Positions 24,417-33,224 are shown, numbered from the stretch's first letter. The stretch: 64,000 nucleotides of DNA from Vibrio gelatinilyticus (GCF_022836845.1 NZ_JAJNNZ010000005.1:186001-250000), one strand, 5' to 3'. Notes: generated from the letters alone by a model not told the origin. A program made the numbers and translations.

Positions 24417-25562
24417 TTACTCTTCGTCGATAAACCAATAGCCTTTATTGACTAAGTCGGTTATCAAGGCAATGGCATCACTTTCAACCGGTTGTGAGAA
24501 TGCATCCGTTGAAAGGGAGTCACTGCCCGACAACAACGCTGCTAATTCTCCCATTGCTGCCGTCAACTTAATGACTTCACCGTTAATATAAAGAAGGTGA
24601 GGTTCATCTTCGTGGAACAATGCTCGCAAACCAGCGACTTTCTCTATGATTTGTCCAGACTCTAAGTGTATCGCGATGTCTTCTGCACTCCAGACTGGTT
24701 CTGGCTGCACAATATCAAGCTGATGACGAGACTGACTGAGCATACAACCCATAAAGTCTTTTAGACGTATAGGGTCGGCTAAATTGTCTTGCAGCATTTG
24801 TGTCAAGGATGCCAGGTCACTGCTCGAAATTGCGCCAAAATTACTCTGGGTCGCTAGATCGGGTTTGTGGAGGTGAGTATCACCAAAATCGTGTGCCAGG
24901 ACATAGTCGGCAAAGTTACTGATCAACTCCTGTTCTTTTGGAGAACGAAACCCAACGGAATAGCTCAAAGACGGCTCCATCGCGTAGCCATCATGTGGAA
25001 AGCCAGGTGGGATATACAAAATATCGCCAGGCTCTAGCACATCATCAATAATCGCTTCAAACGATTCAATCTGACGCAACGCACTGTGATTGCTCACTTC
25101 CTTGTATTGCCCCACATCCTTGGCTCCCACGCGCCAATGACGCTTACCTTGTCCCTGAATAATAAACACATCATACTGGTCGATATGAGGGCCAACACCC
25201 CCACCTTTCACTGAATAGCTGATCATCAAATCATCGAACAGCCATTGGGGCATTGATTTGAACGGTTCCACCAGCTGTGCAGCTCCAGCATGCCAGTGAT
25301 TGGCAGCCTGCACGATGAACGACCAGTGACTCTCACCAAGATCGGCGAACTTGTCTTCTGAAAAAGGACCATGCTCAGCCTGCCACACGTTGTCTTTGTT
25401 AGAGACAAAACGAGAGTCCACTTCTTCTTCCATTGTCAAACCAGCAAGTTCTTCTGCCGTGATCGGATCTTGAAAATTCGCAAAACCACCTTTGATAATG
25501 GTTGGCTGCTTTTGCCAGTATTGAGAGAGAAATTCTTGCAAGGAAAAGGTCAGTTGATACAT
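24417..25562 (-). CDS. roxA: Ribosomal protein uL16 arginine hydroxylase RoxA (YcfD-like)
   Basis: 381 residues from the ATG at 25562; the longer start at 25583 would add seven polar residues and neither has a clear SD. The JmjC/cupin core contains GPHIDQYDVF (the HxD iron ligands) and the distal histidine in PPGFPHDGYAM, with ISYSVKGGGVG before. The C-terminal winged-helix region agrees with YcfD-type ribosomal oxygenases, which hydroxylate an arginine of uL16 using 2-oxoglutarate and iron. Cytoplasmic. Possibly cotranscribed with the glycosylase gene. Confidence 0.85.
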   Translation of the reverse strand: MYQLTFSLQEFLSQYWQKQPTIIKGGFANFQDPITAEELAGLTMEEEVDSRFVSNKDNVWQAEHGPFSEDKFADLGESHWSFIVQAANHWHAGAAQLVEPFKSMPQWLFDDLMISYSVKGGGVGPHIDQYDVFIIQGQGKRHWRVGAKDVGQYKEVSNHSALRQIESFEAIIDDVLEPGDILYIPPGFPHDGYAMEPSLSYSVGFRSPKEQELISNFADYVLAHDFGDTHLHKPDLATQSNFGAISSSDLASLTQMLQDNLADPIRLKDFMGCMLSQSRHQLDIVQPEPVWSAEDIAIHLESGQIIEKVAGLRALFHEDEPHLLYINGEVIKLTAAMGELAALLSGSDSLSTDAFSQPVESDAIALITDLVNKGYWFIDEE

Positions 25563-25649
25563 ACGTCTGCTTTCATCATTCATAAATTTGGCCGTATTCT
25601 AGCAAGCTATAGAGGTAGATGAGAGGATTAATTGAAATGAAAAGTAATT

Positions 25650-25748
25650 GGGCTGCGGCCTTAACTCGCCACAGCCCTAGAAACAAGATGTTAGCTACTC
25701 TGGTATTGCGGCTCATGCCGCGCCGCAAGCACCCGGTTCTTAGAGTAG
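25650..25748. other. Nested inverted repeats, possible structured RNA or cis element
   Basis: GGGCTG / CAGCCC (25650-25655, 25672-25677) is followed by a nested pair: CTACTCT / AGAGTAG (25695-25701, 25742-25748) enclosing TTGCGGC / GCCGCAA (25706-25712, 25722-25728). The GC-rich folded segment stands out in AT-rich surroundings, upstream of roxA and at the edge of the accessory island. No T-run follows on either strand. Confidence 0.4.
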
Positions 25749-26389
25749 ATGAATCAACGCCTAATCATGAAGTGTGATATAAGGTTTAGATGGTGCGCTA
25801 CGCAGTGTGAATCTCATCGTTTGAATACGCCTTCCACGGGATGTTTTATGCATAGATCACATTATGCATGGATGGACATTTAAGACGTTGTTGGTCAAAG
25901 ACGAGCTAGTTCCTTTACTCTAATTTGGATGGCTTGGACTAGTAAAAGTAAGTGTGTGAATCACTCACATTAATAAGGTAGACTTCGACTCTCGTGTGTC
26001 CCAATCCGCGTTAAAAATCCGAGACTCAATTTCTTTTACCAAGCTATAATCTTTTCGATAACTGGCATAGAATTATTCAAATACGCATGTTTTTCTTGGT
26101 ATAAGTGTCTACATTTCGGTAAATGCGAGCACTTGTTTTAAAAACAGTAAAAATGGCGATTCGGAATACTACGAAATACACATAAATATTACGTCTAATC
26201 TATAGCCCTCTCAATTAAGGCGTTCTAAAGATAATTTCATAGTCGATATATTGATCTTAAAAACATAAGTAATCATTTGTTTACTTAGGTTTAGATGGTG
26301 AGATATTGGTCTATTTTTAAATGTTCTTTTCTTCATAAAAAATCGGGGTGATGTAATTTAAAACCAAGTAACCAAAAAATTTTCCGATC
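25749..26389. other. Gene-free AT-rich left edge of the accessory island
   Basis: No gene seen. AGGTTTAGATGGTG occurs twice in direct orientation, near 25782 and 26287, about 505 bp apart. Composition becomes markedly AT-rich from about 26040 onward. The region is likely to hold the promoter of the operon that starts near 26390. Confidence 0.4.
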
Positions 26390-26484
26390 ATGAAATTGTT
26401 TTTTATTTTCTATTTTATTTTTCTAGTGCATCTCGCTACCGGAATTTTTATACTTACGAAATACAATCCAAAATTTCTTTTGGC

Positions 26485-27039
26485 TTGCATGAACAAAATT
26501 TGTGCCCCAATTATCAAATGGTCGTAGAGTTTCTAAATAATGATGTTGCTCTGTTGGGCGAATTTAATGACACTCCTGACGAGTGTTCTTTCAACACATT
26601 GGAGAGCGATATCTATACTCCAATGAGCATTGAGAGCGAAAAAGAGGGATTTCTGATTAAATTAACTGAATCGCTAGCTTCAACAAATCACGTCTCGTAT
26701 CGGTTAAAGAGGCTTGATAAGATAGACTCTATCATTAACTTGGTAAACGCAGCCATTCTTGGCTCTAGTCTTGAAAACCTAGACAACTATTCAAGTGACT
26801 CCCTCGTTAAAAAAGCACTTTATGGCCAGATCCTCATTACCCCAGGACTAAAGTCACGGTTATACCAATCAGCCAGTTCGACTTTGACTGCCCAAATTGT
26901 GATACCCCCTTATTTAAAAATTGAATCGTTGCTACCTGGCCCTATTGGAATAGATTCAGGTAATGAAACCATCAAGTTAAAAATATGCGTCAACCTTTTA
27001 AATAAAACTTCAAAATATACTTATAAAGGGAGCTTATGA
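26485..27039 (+). CDS. Exported hypothetical protein, first gene of the island operon (5' end probably frameshifted)
   Basis: The annotated 184 residues begin at a weak TTG. The same frame stays open upstream to 26362 and reads SSASRYRNFYTYEIQSK before it. An ATG at 26390 in the next frame encodes MKLFFIFYFIF, and adding one T to the T5 run near 26418-26422 joins the two into a perfect signal peptide, MKLFFIFYFIFSSAS. So the native product is probably a ~216-residue exported protein and this copy carries a one-base deletion. The mature part (VNAAILGSSLENL, LTAQIVIPPYLKIE) matches no family I know. Its stop overlaps the next start (ATGA). Confidence 0.5.
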   Translation: MHEQNLCPNYQMVVEFLNNDVALLGEFNDTPDECSFNTLESDIYTPMSIESEKEGFLIKLTESLASTNHVSYRLKRLDKIDSIINLVNAAILGSSLENLDNYSSDSLVKKALYGQILITPGLKSRLYQSASSTLTAQIVIPPYLKIESLLPGPIGIDSGNETIKLKICVNLLNKTSKYTYKGSL

Positions 27040-27827
27040 AAAAGAAATTTATAGAAAAAATATCGTTTATTGCGGTTTTTCTCATACCCACTATTGCTTA
27101 CTCTGCAGATGAGTGGAATAAGAATTCAGTTTATGAATCTGGTGATATTGTCAAATGGAAGGGCATTACATATATCTCCTCTCACTGGACCCAAGGTACA
27201 GAGCCTGTTGATAATCAAATTTCATGGGATGGTTGGATTACCATAGATGACGAATCCATTGAAGATTGGAAACAATCCACTGCTTATAAAGGTGGTGATG
27301 TAGTCGAATACAATACAGGCTTCTACATTGCTAAGTGGTGGAATACGAATACAATTCCTAGCACCTCTTCAGAGTGGCAGCGCTTAGATATCAATACGAT
27401 TGTAAAGCCACCCCCTGCCCCTGATGATACAAACATCATTGGTGAAGATAATGATGGGGATGGTCTACGAGATGATTACGCCGTTACTATTAAGGAAAGC
27501 TACACGGAATGGAAAGAATTTGCATTAGCAACTCAAGCAGGTAAGGAGTTTGGAAAATTACTTGAATTTAGTGAAAATGACGTTGAAATCACCATTAAAG
27601 ATGCACAACTAATGGCAAAGAATGGTATTGCTCTACAATACTGTATTGATGTCTATAAAATGGAAAACCCAGAATTTTTAAATCCAATTGATTTGTATTT
27701 TGACACTTTAGCTCGTGCGATTGCAAACAGAGAAGCTTCTACCAAGCTCTATCACTCGTTACAAGGAAATGACCCGGTAGTGACTGAAATTGATTGTGAT
27801 AAGTTCTTAGGAGGGGTTTCGAAATGA
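27036..27827 (+). CDS. Secreted protein with two carbohydrate-binding (CBM5/12-like) modules
   Basis: 263 residues. A signal peptide ends near residue 22 (IPTIAYSA). Two ~45-residue modules follow: WNKNSVYESGDIVKWKG and WKQSTAYKGGDVVEYNT, each with the Y-x-x-GD-V-W/Y and late-W pattern of chitin-type CBM5/12. Then comes a proline-rich linker, a calcium-type DNDGDGLRDDY loop and a helical C-terminal domain of ~110 residues with no match. It should be exported and bind polysaccharide such as chitin. Overlaps both neighbours by four bases. Confidence 0.65.
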   Translation: MKKKFIEKISFIAVFLIPTIAYSADEWNKNSVYESGDIVKWKGITYISSHWTQGTEPVDNQISWDGWITIDDESIEDWKQSTAYKGGDVVEYNTGFYIAKWWNTNTIPSTSSEWQRLDINTIVKPPPAPDDTNIIGEDNDGDGLRDDYAVTIKESYTEWKEFALATQAGKEFGKLLEFSENDVEITIKDAQLMAKNGIALQYCIDVYKMENPEFLNPIDLYFDTLARAIANREASTKLYHSLQGNDPVVTEIDCDKFLGGVSK

Positions 27828-28909
27828 AAAAGATATTAACCGCTGTTATTATTGCGCTTTTGTCGCTTAACACTGCATACGCTTCAAATTGTGGTCCTAG
27901 AGTCGATGAGGTTCAACTGTTCTACGTAAATGGAATGTTTACCACGTATCAGAAATTCGGCGCTAACAAAGCCCATCTTATTACTTACCAGAAGAAATAC
28001 TTAGCTAATGAATTTGAAATGTCTCCAATTGTTGATGGCAGTTACAATAATTCTGAAGACTTAACCAAACAGGTAGAGCAGGTAGCCAAGCAAAATTATG
28101 AAGAAGCTACTCCCGAACAAAGGGAAGTGCTGAAAATGCTTATTAATGGTACTTTCAGTTTTTATACTGGCTTGAGTGACGAAGAGGCTAAAACTCTGAT
28201 TAGCGGTCTATTTAGTGAATTGGATGCTTACCTTATAACTGGGGATGAAGATTACCTCACTGCAGAACGACGATTGTCATCTAACCTTGATCAATGTAAG
28301 CGAGTGATATTAGTTGGCCACTCTCAAGGTAACTTTTATTCCAATGGTCTATTGGAGAGCTTGTATAATAAGTATCGTTTCGATGATGGAAATCAGCTTT
28401 CTACATATCCGATGCTGTCCTATATGGGAATTGCACTTCCAACAAGTCAAGTAGGGGGCTCTATAGGCTCTGCAAGACCAGAGTTAGTTGGTCACATTAC
28501 TAATGATACTGACTTTATAATGGCGGCAGTTAGGGAATATATTGGTGCAGCACCTTCAAACTATGATGCCTCTTTTAGTTTCAATGACATAACGGGCCAT
28601 GGCTTGATACCGTCATATTTGCTTCCTTCGGGGCAGGCGAATGTAATTGCCAATCATATCAAGCGTATTGCGCGTAACTTAGTCCCACCGCCAATATATG
28701 AGCAACAATCAGTAAGCAGCTCTGCTATCAATAGTGTGGGGTATTCATCTATTAGCCAGTTACTCGATGTTCAGTTTGCTGATGATAGTGTGTATCGATA
28801 TGAAGGTGTCCCTGAAACAGTATGGGATGGGTTTATATCCGCATCTTCAAAAGGAAAATATTTCAATATTAGTATAAAGAACTCGTATTCTTTTACTCAG
28901 ATTGAGTAG
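27824..28909 (+). CDS. Exported alpha/beta hydrolase with C-terminal KTSC domain
   Basis: 361 residues. Signal peptide (ILTAVIIALLSLNTAYA), an alpha/beta hydrolase-like part with nucleophile elbow GHSQG (Ser167) preceded by CKRVILV, and a C-terminal ~60-residue KTSC domain (SSAINSVGYSSISQLLDVQF, YRYEGVPETVWDGF, SKGKYFN). A likely active-site histidine is in NDITGHGLIPS. It may be an esterase or lipase; the KTSC domain is of unknown role and is usually found alone or with other domains. Overlaps the upstream CBM-like gene, so the three exported proteins are made together. Confidence 0.65.
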   Translation: MKKILTAVIIALLSLNTAYASNCGPRVDEVQLFYVNGMFTTYQKFGANKAHLITYQKKYLANEFEMSPIVDGSYNNSEDLTKQVEQVAKQNYEEATPEQREVLKMLINGTFSFYTGLSDEEAKTLISGLFSELDAYLITGDEDYLTAERRLSSNLDQCKRVILVGHSQGNFYSNGLLESLYNKYRFDDGNQLSTYPMLSYMGIALPTSQVGGSIGSARPELVGHITNDTDFIMAAVREYIGAAPSNYDASFSFNDITGHGLIPSYLLPSGQANVIANHIKRIARNLVPPPIYEQQSVSSSAINSVGYSSISQLLDVQFADDSVYRYEGVPETVWDGFISASSKGKYFNISIKNSYSFTQIE

Positions 28910-28986
28910 CGATGCATGTTGGGAGCCTGTAATTTAAATTGTGTATCTGCTTATAATTAAGCCAGTCATGGCTAAGGATAAGCAAC

Positions 28987-29206
28987 ATGGATAAGAAAGC
29001 TTTAGAAGCCTTCGCTCGCGAAGCCGCTAAGTCAATTAAGACTCCTTCGGATCTTGATGACTTCAGGAAAATGTTAACCAAGGTGACGGTTGAGACAGCT
29101 TTAAATGCTGAACTTGATGATCACCTTGGCTACGAAAAACACTCACCGACCAATGATAGTAACAGTCGAAATGGCTACTCTTCTAAACGCCTAATTACTG
29201 ACGATG
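28987..29206 (+). pseudogene. N-terminal fragment of an IS256-family transposase
   Basis: The first ~73 residues of a mutator-type transposase (VTVETALNAELDDHLGYEKH, NSRNGYSSK) are intact. The gene is cut at 29207 by the left end of the IS3-family element. The rest of the transposase is not found beyond the right end, so it was deleted. Confidence 0.75.
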
Positions 29207-29236
29207 TGATCTGCCCCAGCAACACTGGACACACGG

Positions 29237-30088
29237 TTAAGCGACATTTTGTTTTTCAAAGTTGATTGGACTTAGATATCCAAGAGCACTGTGCCTCCTT
29301 GTTTGGTTATAATCAACTTCAATATATTCAAAGACAGTTTGACGCATCTCTTCTCGACTCATGATCGGCTCATATTGGATCGCTTCAACTTTCAGTGAGT
29401 GGAAGAAGCTTTCAACACAGGCGTTATCCCAACAATTCCCTTTTCGACTCATACTTTGTCTTAGTTTATAAGCAGTTATAAGTTCTCGGTAGTCATTCGA
29501 ACAATATTGGCTACCACGGTCGCTGTGTAGGAGCACACCTTCAGGAAAGCCTCGACGGAATAACGCCATTTTTAATGCGTCGCAAACAAGCCCCGCTGTC
29601 ATACGCTCATTCATCGACCATCCGATGACCTGCCTTGAATAGAGATCGATAATCACCGCTAGGTACAACCAGCCTTCACTAGTGGCGATATACGTGATAT
29701 CTCCCGCCCATTTTTGATTTGGCTCAGTGGCACTGAAGTCTTGAGCCAATAGGTTAGGAGATATCGCTCTAGTATGATTGCTATCGGTCGTGCACTTAAA
29801 CTTCCGTGCTGCCTTCGCTACCAGACCTTGCCGTTTCATGCTTTGTGATATCGTCTTGATGTTGTGGGGGCTTTTGTCTTCATACAGAGCTTTCTGAATG
29901 CGCCGAGCACCATCGCGTTCCTTACCTTCGACAAAGGCTTGCTTGACTTTACTATCAAGATCGTGACGCGCAAGCTCACGTGAAGTCACCTTGTGACGGT
30001 GCTTCAACCAGTGATAAAACCCACTTCGAGAGACATCGAGCACCTTACTCATTCGGGTAATGCTGAAAAATAGCAAGTGCTCTAGCAT
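29237..30088 (-). CDS. IS3-family transposase OrfB
   Basis: 283 residues shown from the internal ATG at 30088. A natural product would be an OrfAB fusion made by -1 frameshifting at A-AAA-AAG near 30137-30143. The integrase core has DITYIATSEGW (first Asp), LHSDRGSQYCS (second Asp) and the Glu in NACVESFFHSLK, the complete DDE triad. Since orfA carries a stop codon, the fusion transposase cannot be made, and the element is probably immobile unless helped in trans. Confidence 0.85.
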   Translation of the reverse strand: MLEHLLFFSITRMSKVLDVSRSGFYHWLKHRHKVTSRELARHDLDSKVKQAFVEGKERDGARRIQKALYEDKSPHNIKTISQSMKRQGLVAKAARKFKCTTDSNHTRAISPNLLAQDFSATEPNQKWAGDITYIATSEGWLYLAVIIDLYSRQVIGWSMNERMTAGLVCDALKMALFRRGFPEGVLLHSDRGSQYCSNDYRELITAYKLRQSMSRKGNCWDNACVESFFHSLKVEAIQYEPIMSREEMRQTVFEYIEVDYNQTRRHSALGYLSPINFEKQNVA

Positions 30089-30102
30089 AAACTCATAAGA
30101 CT

Positions 30103-30390
30103 CTACTTTAGATGCTTGGCGAAGTAGGTTGCGGCCTTTTTTACAATTTCTAGCTCCTCTGCTTGCTCCGCTAGCAGGCGTTTGAGCTTAGCATTCTCAG
30201 AAGCCAGTTCTTATTCTCGGCCACTGATACTGGCGCTGTGCTTTAGCGCCTTTCGCCAAGCGTAAAGCTGAGATTCATGCAGAGAAAGCTGTCTAGCCGC
30301 TTTGGCCACACCTATCAAATCGGCTAGCTTGAGAGCTTCGGCTTTGAATTCTTCTGTGTGTCGAGTTCGTTTCGTTTTCTTAATGGACAT
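30103..30390 (-). pseudogene. IS3-family OrfA with in-frame stop
   Basis: Reads SIKKTKRTRHTEEFKAEAL, a helix-turn-helix around LIGVAKAARQLSLHESQLYAWR, then SGRE-stop-ELASENAKLKRLLAEQ and a leucine-zipper end. The TAA is at 30211-30213, most simply a CAA to TAA change. The rest of the frame is intact, so the mutation is recent. Confidence 0.8.
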
Positions 30391-30480
30391 TGATTCACCT
30401 CGTTAGTGATTTTACTCACTTAACTCGGTGTCCGATACTGCTGGTACGGATCAGTTAGCCTTCTATGCAAAGACAGGACA

Positions 30481-30512
30481 TTGCAAAGATAGAAAATTGC
30501 AAAGATAGAAAA
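30481..30512. repeat. 16-bp perfect tandem repeat, two copies
   Basis: TTGCAAAGATAGAAAA at 30481-30496 and again at 30497-30512, just outside the right end of the IS3 element; a partial copy precedes it (ATGCAAAGACAG). The short stretch up to 30721 has no gene. Confidence 0.7.
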
Positions 30513-30721
30513 TACCTAAGCAGATAACAGCAAACTCAATTTAGAGCAAAAAACCCAATAAAACCCTCCCACCTATTAACCCAACCGATAGTAACTGGTT
30601 TTTCTATTTAGAGAACAGCCAATATCCTACACAATACTGACCTGGAGAATTCAGTAACTCATTATAATTGCTCACTAACGGGAGGGAGCCTTCTATTAGC
30701 GCAAACAACTGAATTGGAATT

Positions 30722-31849
30722 ATGTCCCAAACTAAAAACTTATTCGCTGTGTCCATTTTACTGTCATCGGTCCCTATGATTGCCACGGCCGGAATGATGG
30801 ATGACTTCATTGATCCACAAGATGGTCGTCTTGACGCCAGTAGTTTCATCTTAGACAACGCTGTTGGCTTCTTACCCATTCCCTTAACGGTCACCGATCC
30901 TGCTGTAGGCGTTGGCGGCGGTGCAGCACTACTTTTCTTTCATGAATCAGAAGATCGCAAAGCCAAAAGACTTGCGGGCGAAAAAGTCGAAGACATCCCG
31001 GCGAGCGCATCCGGTGTGATGGCCCTAGGCACCAATAACGGCAGCCAACTGTATGGGGGATTTCATTCTGGTAACTGGCTCAATGATCGCGTTCGCTATT
31101 TAGGTGGTTTGTTTGGGGCTCAATTTAACCTCAAATACTACGATGATGCGACAGCTCCTGCTGAAGAGTTCAGTATGCGCGGTTTGTATTTCTTTCAAGA
31201 TATCGATGTGCGTTTAGGTGATTCGAATATTTTTGTTGGCGGCAGTTACAGCTATATGTCATCAGAATCAAAATTCGCCACACTCGAAAATCTTGGCTTA
31301 TCGGGTTTAAATTCCAATGACGGTCGTATTGGTTGGCGCGTCACTTATGACAGCCGCAACAATCAATTTGCCCCCAGAGAAGGCACCAAGGCCGGCATCA
31401 AAGTGGATCATCATCGCAAAGCTTTTGGCGGCGATTTCAATTATCAAAAGTATCAGGCTTACACCCATCATTACGCGAGGCTAGCTGAAAACTGGGGGCT
31501 TGGCCTGCGTGCTGACATGCAGTCTAGTTCCGACGATGCCCCTTTTTATGCCCGCCCATATATCGACATGAGAGGCATTGCTGCGATGCGCTATCAAGCC
31601 GATAACACGCTGTTGGGAGAGCTTGAGCTAAGCTACGATATTGATGAGCGCTGGACGGTGCTTGGCTTTGTCGGTGGCGCAACCGCAGTCAATCATGAGC
31701 AACGCTTTTCCGACAGCCAGTGGTATTACACTCGAGGCGCTGGCTTTCGTTATTTGCTGGCAAGACAACTTGGCTTAAGGGTCGGCGTGGATGTTGCCAA
31801 AGGCCCAGAAGAATGGACCACCTACATCCAGTTCGGCAGTGCCTGGTAG
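30722..31849 (+). CDS. BamA/TamA-like outer-membrane barrel without POTRA domains
   Basis: 375 residues. Signal peptide ends near ATAG. The start of the barrel (VTDPAVGVGGGAALLFF) and the alternating strands (GWRVTYDSRNNQFAPREGTKAGIKV) are those of Omp85/surface-antigen barrels. The conserved late block reads GELELSYDIDERWTVLGFVGGATA, and the protein ends in Trp (FGSAW), the usual terminal aromatic. It is too short for POTRA repeats, so it resembles the barrel-only Omp85 relatives. Role unknown. It is the first chromosomal-type gene to the right of the island. Confidence 0.75.
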   Translation: MSQTKNLFAVSILLSSVPMIATAGMMDDFIDPQDGRLDASSFILDNAVGFLPIPLTVTDPAVGVGGGAALLFFHESEDRKAKRLAGEKVEDIPASASGVMALGTNNGSQLYGGFHSGNWLNDRVRYLGGLFGAQFNLKYYDDATAPAEEFSMRGLYFFQDIDVRLGDSNIFVGGSYSYMSSESKFATLENLGLSGLNSNDGRIGWRVTYDSRNNQFAPREGTKAGIKVDHHRKAFGGDFNYQKYQAYTHHYARLAENWGLGLRADMQSSSDDAPFYARPYIDMRGIAAMRYQADNTLLGELELSYDIDERWTVLGFVGGATAVNHEQRFSDSQWYYTRGAGFRYLLARQLGLRVGVDVAKGPEEWTTYIQFGSAW

Positions 31850-31863
31850 TAAGACAAAGCAAT

Positions 31864-31884
31864 AGAGCCCGATAGGGCTCTTTC
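31864..31884 (+). terminator. Terminator between converging genes
   Basis: AGAGCCC-GATA-GGGCTCT followed by TT on the plus strand. It separates the barrel gene from the minus-strand EamA gene. Confidence 0.75.
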
Positions 31885-31887
31885 AGG

Positions 31888-32805
31888 CTATTTCTTATTC
31901 ATTCGATAAACTGAATACAGCACCAATGTCATCCCTACTAAGTGATAAACCGTAAACGCCTCATCCAGAATCAATACCGCCATCAACGCAGTGATCGCCG
32001 GGCCAATATTGCTCGTTAAGCTGAGCTGGGTTGGTGACAACTGAGCCATGGCTGCTGCAATAAGGTACGAGGGGATCACGGTGCAGAAGATCCCCAACAC
32101 TATGCCTAAGGCGATAAGTTCACCGCTCCAACTGTCGATTTGAGCTCCCGTCACGAGCAAGTGAATGATGATCGCAAACCCAGCGCTCCCCATGCCAATA
32201 CTGGTAAAGAGTTGGCTCCCCATAACGCCAATAAGACCTTTACTCCAGATAAGATAACAGGCAAACACAATGGCCGAGGCGATGGCCCATGCACTGCCTA
32301 CTAACACCTGGGGCCCAACTGCAGACATATCGTGGACGACGATAAACCCAATGCCTACATAACCGATAAGCCCCGCAGTCAACACCGCTTTACTTGGGAC
32401 TTTTCCATACACAAGCCACGATATCAAAATGACAAAACTAGGAAAAAGAAACAGCAATAACCGCTCTAGCTGAGCCGGGATGTATTGCAAGGAAACAATA
32501 TCAAGATAACTGGCGCAGTAATAACCCGCCACACCAATTAACGCCGCTTTCATCCCAAACTGTCTTACATTATTGCGATGATGTTGTTGGCGACATAGAA
32601 GCGCAAATATCACCAGATAGATGGGCAACGAACTAAACGCACGCATCGTCATGATCGATGTTGGATCGCCACCGACAGAATACGCCAATTTGATTAGTAC
32701 CGGCTTAATTGAAAACAGTGCGGCACCAGATAGAGCAAGCAGTACCCCCTTTGTATAACAGGATTTCTGTTCGCTAATTGGTATCGCTTGCGTTTGGTTT
32801 GTCAT
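31888..32805 (-). CDS. EamA-family drug/metabolite exporter with an unusual leader
   Basis: 305 residues, ten helices. GVLLALSGAALFSIKPVLIKLAY begins the first repeat, and LSPTQLSLTSNIGPAITALMAVLILDE is the conserved part of the second. The start at 32805 follows GAAGGGAGACGAGA. The transcribed leader contains three mutually complementary segments that can form alternative hairpins, which suggests attenuation. It shares the class with the exporters at 10259 and 11181. Substrate unknown. Confidence 0.8.
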   Translation of the reverse strand: MTNQTQAIPISEQKSCYTKGVLLALSGAALFSIKPVLIKLAYSVGGDPTSIMTMRAFSSLPIYLVIFALLCRQQHHRNNVRQFGMKAALIGVAGYYCASYLDIVSLQYIPAQLERLLLFLFPSFVILISWLVYGKVPSKAVLTAGLIGYVGIGFIVVHDMSAVGPQVLVGSAWAIASAIVFACYLIWSKGLIGVMGSQLFTSIGMGSAGFAIIIHLLVTGAQIDSWSGELIALGIVLGIFCTVIPSYLIAAAMAQLSPTQLSLTSNIGPAITALMAVLILDEAFTVYHLVGMTLVLYSVYRMNKK

Positions 32806-32826
32806 TCTCGTCTCCCTTCAGGTTTG

Positions 32827-32875
32827 GGCTACGAGTGCGAGAAAGGGTCAACCTGGCTACGCATATCTCGTAGCC
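32827..32875 (-). promoter_or_regulatory. Leader with two mutually exclusive hairpins
   Basis: In RNA order: segment 1 GGCTACGAG (32867-32875), segment 2 CGTAGCC (32855-32861), segment 3 CTCGTAGCC (32827-32835). Segment 1 pairs with segment 2 over 7 bp or with segment 3 over 9 bp, but not with both. Segment 3 ends 22 bases before the ATG, near the SD, so the choice could expose or hide the translation start. Confidence 0.45.
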
Positions 32876-33224
32876 GGGCAAAGTGTTACCTACCGAGCTA
32901 CAGGCATTAGAACGTTGAGCCAGAGGTAAGTCACTAAGTAAAGCATTCAAATCTCCAATTGATTACAAATTAGGCTAAACCGAATGGCTAGTATATGCAA
33001 GCTGTAAAATAACGAGGTTTGAACAGAAGTGTTGTTTCAAGACGATGAGAACCCCATATCGCTCGACTGAATACGTGACGCTACGCCTAGCTCAAATACA
33101 GTCATTACTGTGAAGGCTGGAATCTAACGACAGCGAGCACAGCATCAGTGTAACAGCGTTCGTGACTTGGTGAGTTCTAGGGGGGAAATGTATACTCATG
33201 CAATACCAAAGATAACTGAACTGA
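32876..33224. other. Gene-free stretch between the EamA leader and the acr3 gene
   Basis: No gene is seen. It should contain the EamA promoter (minus strand). No clear terminator is visible for acr3, whose stop is at 33225. Confidence 0.3.

Larger units (their letters stand above)
29207..30453 (-). mobile_element. IS3-family insertion sequence, 1,247 bp
   Basis: Terminal inverted repeats: the left end starts TGATCTGCCCCAGCA and the right end, read inward, starts TGATCCGTACCAGCA. Similarity continues to GTTAAG at about 35 bp. It contains orfA (with a nonsense codon) and orfB separated by an A6G slippery site. The flanks are ATG and GTT, so there is no 3-bp target duplication and the right flank is not the interrupted IS256 gene. 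A deletion or recombination occurred after insertion. Confidence 0.85.

Noticed and set aside
25650..25748. Integron attC site
   Set aside because: The nested repeats lack the GTTRRRY and RYYYAAC boxes and no integrase or cassette-like gene array is nearby.
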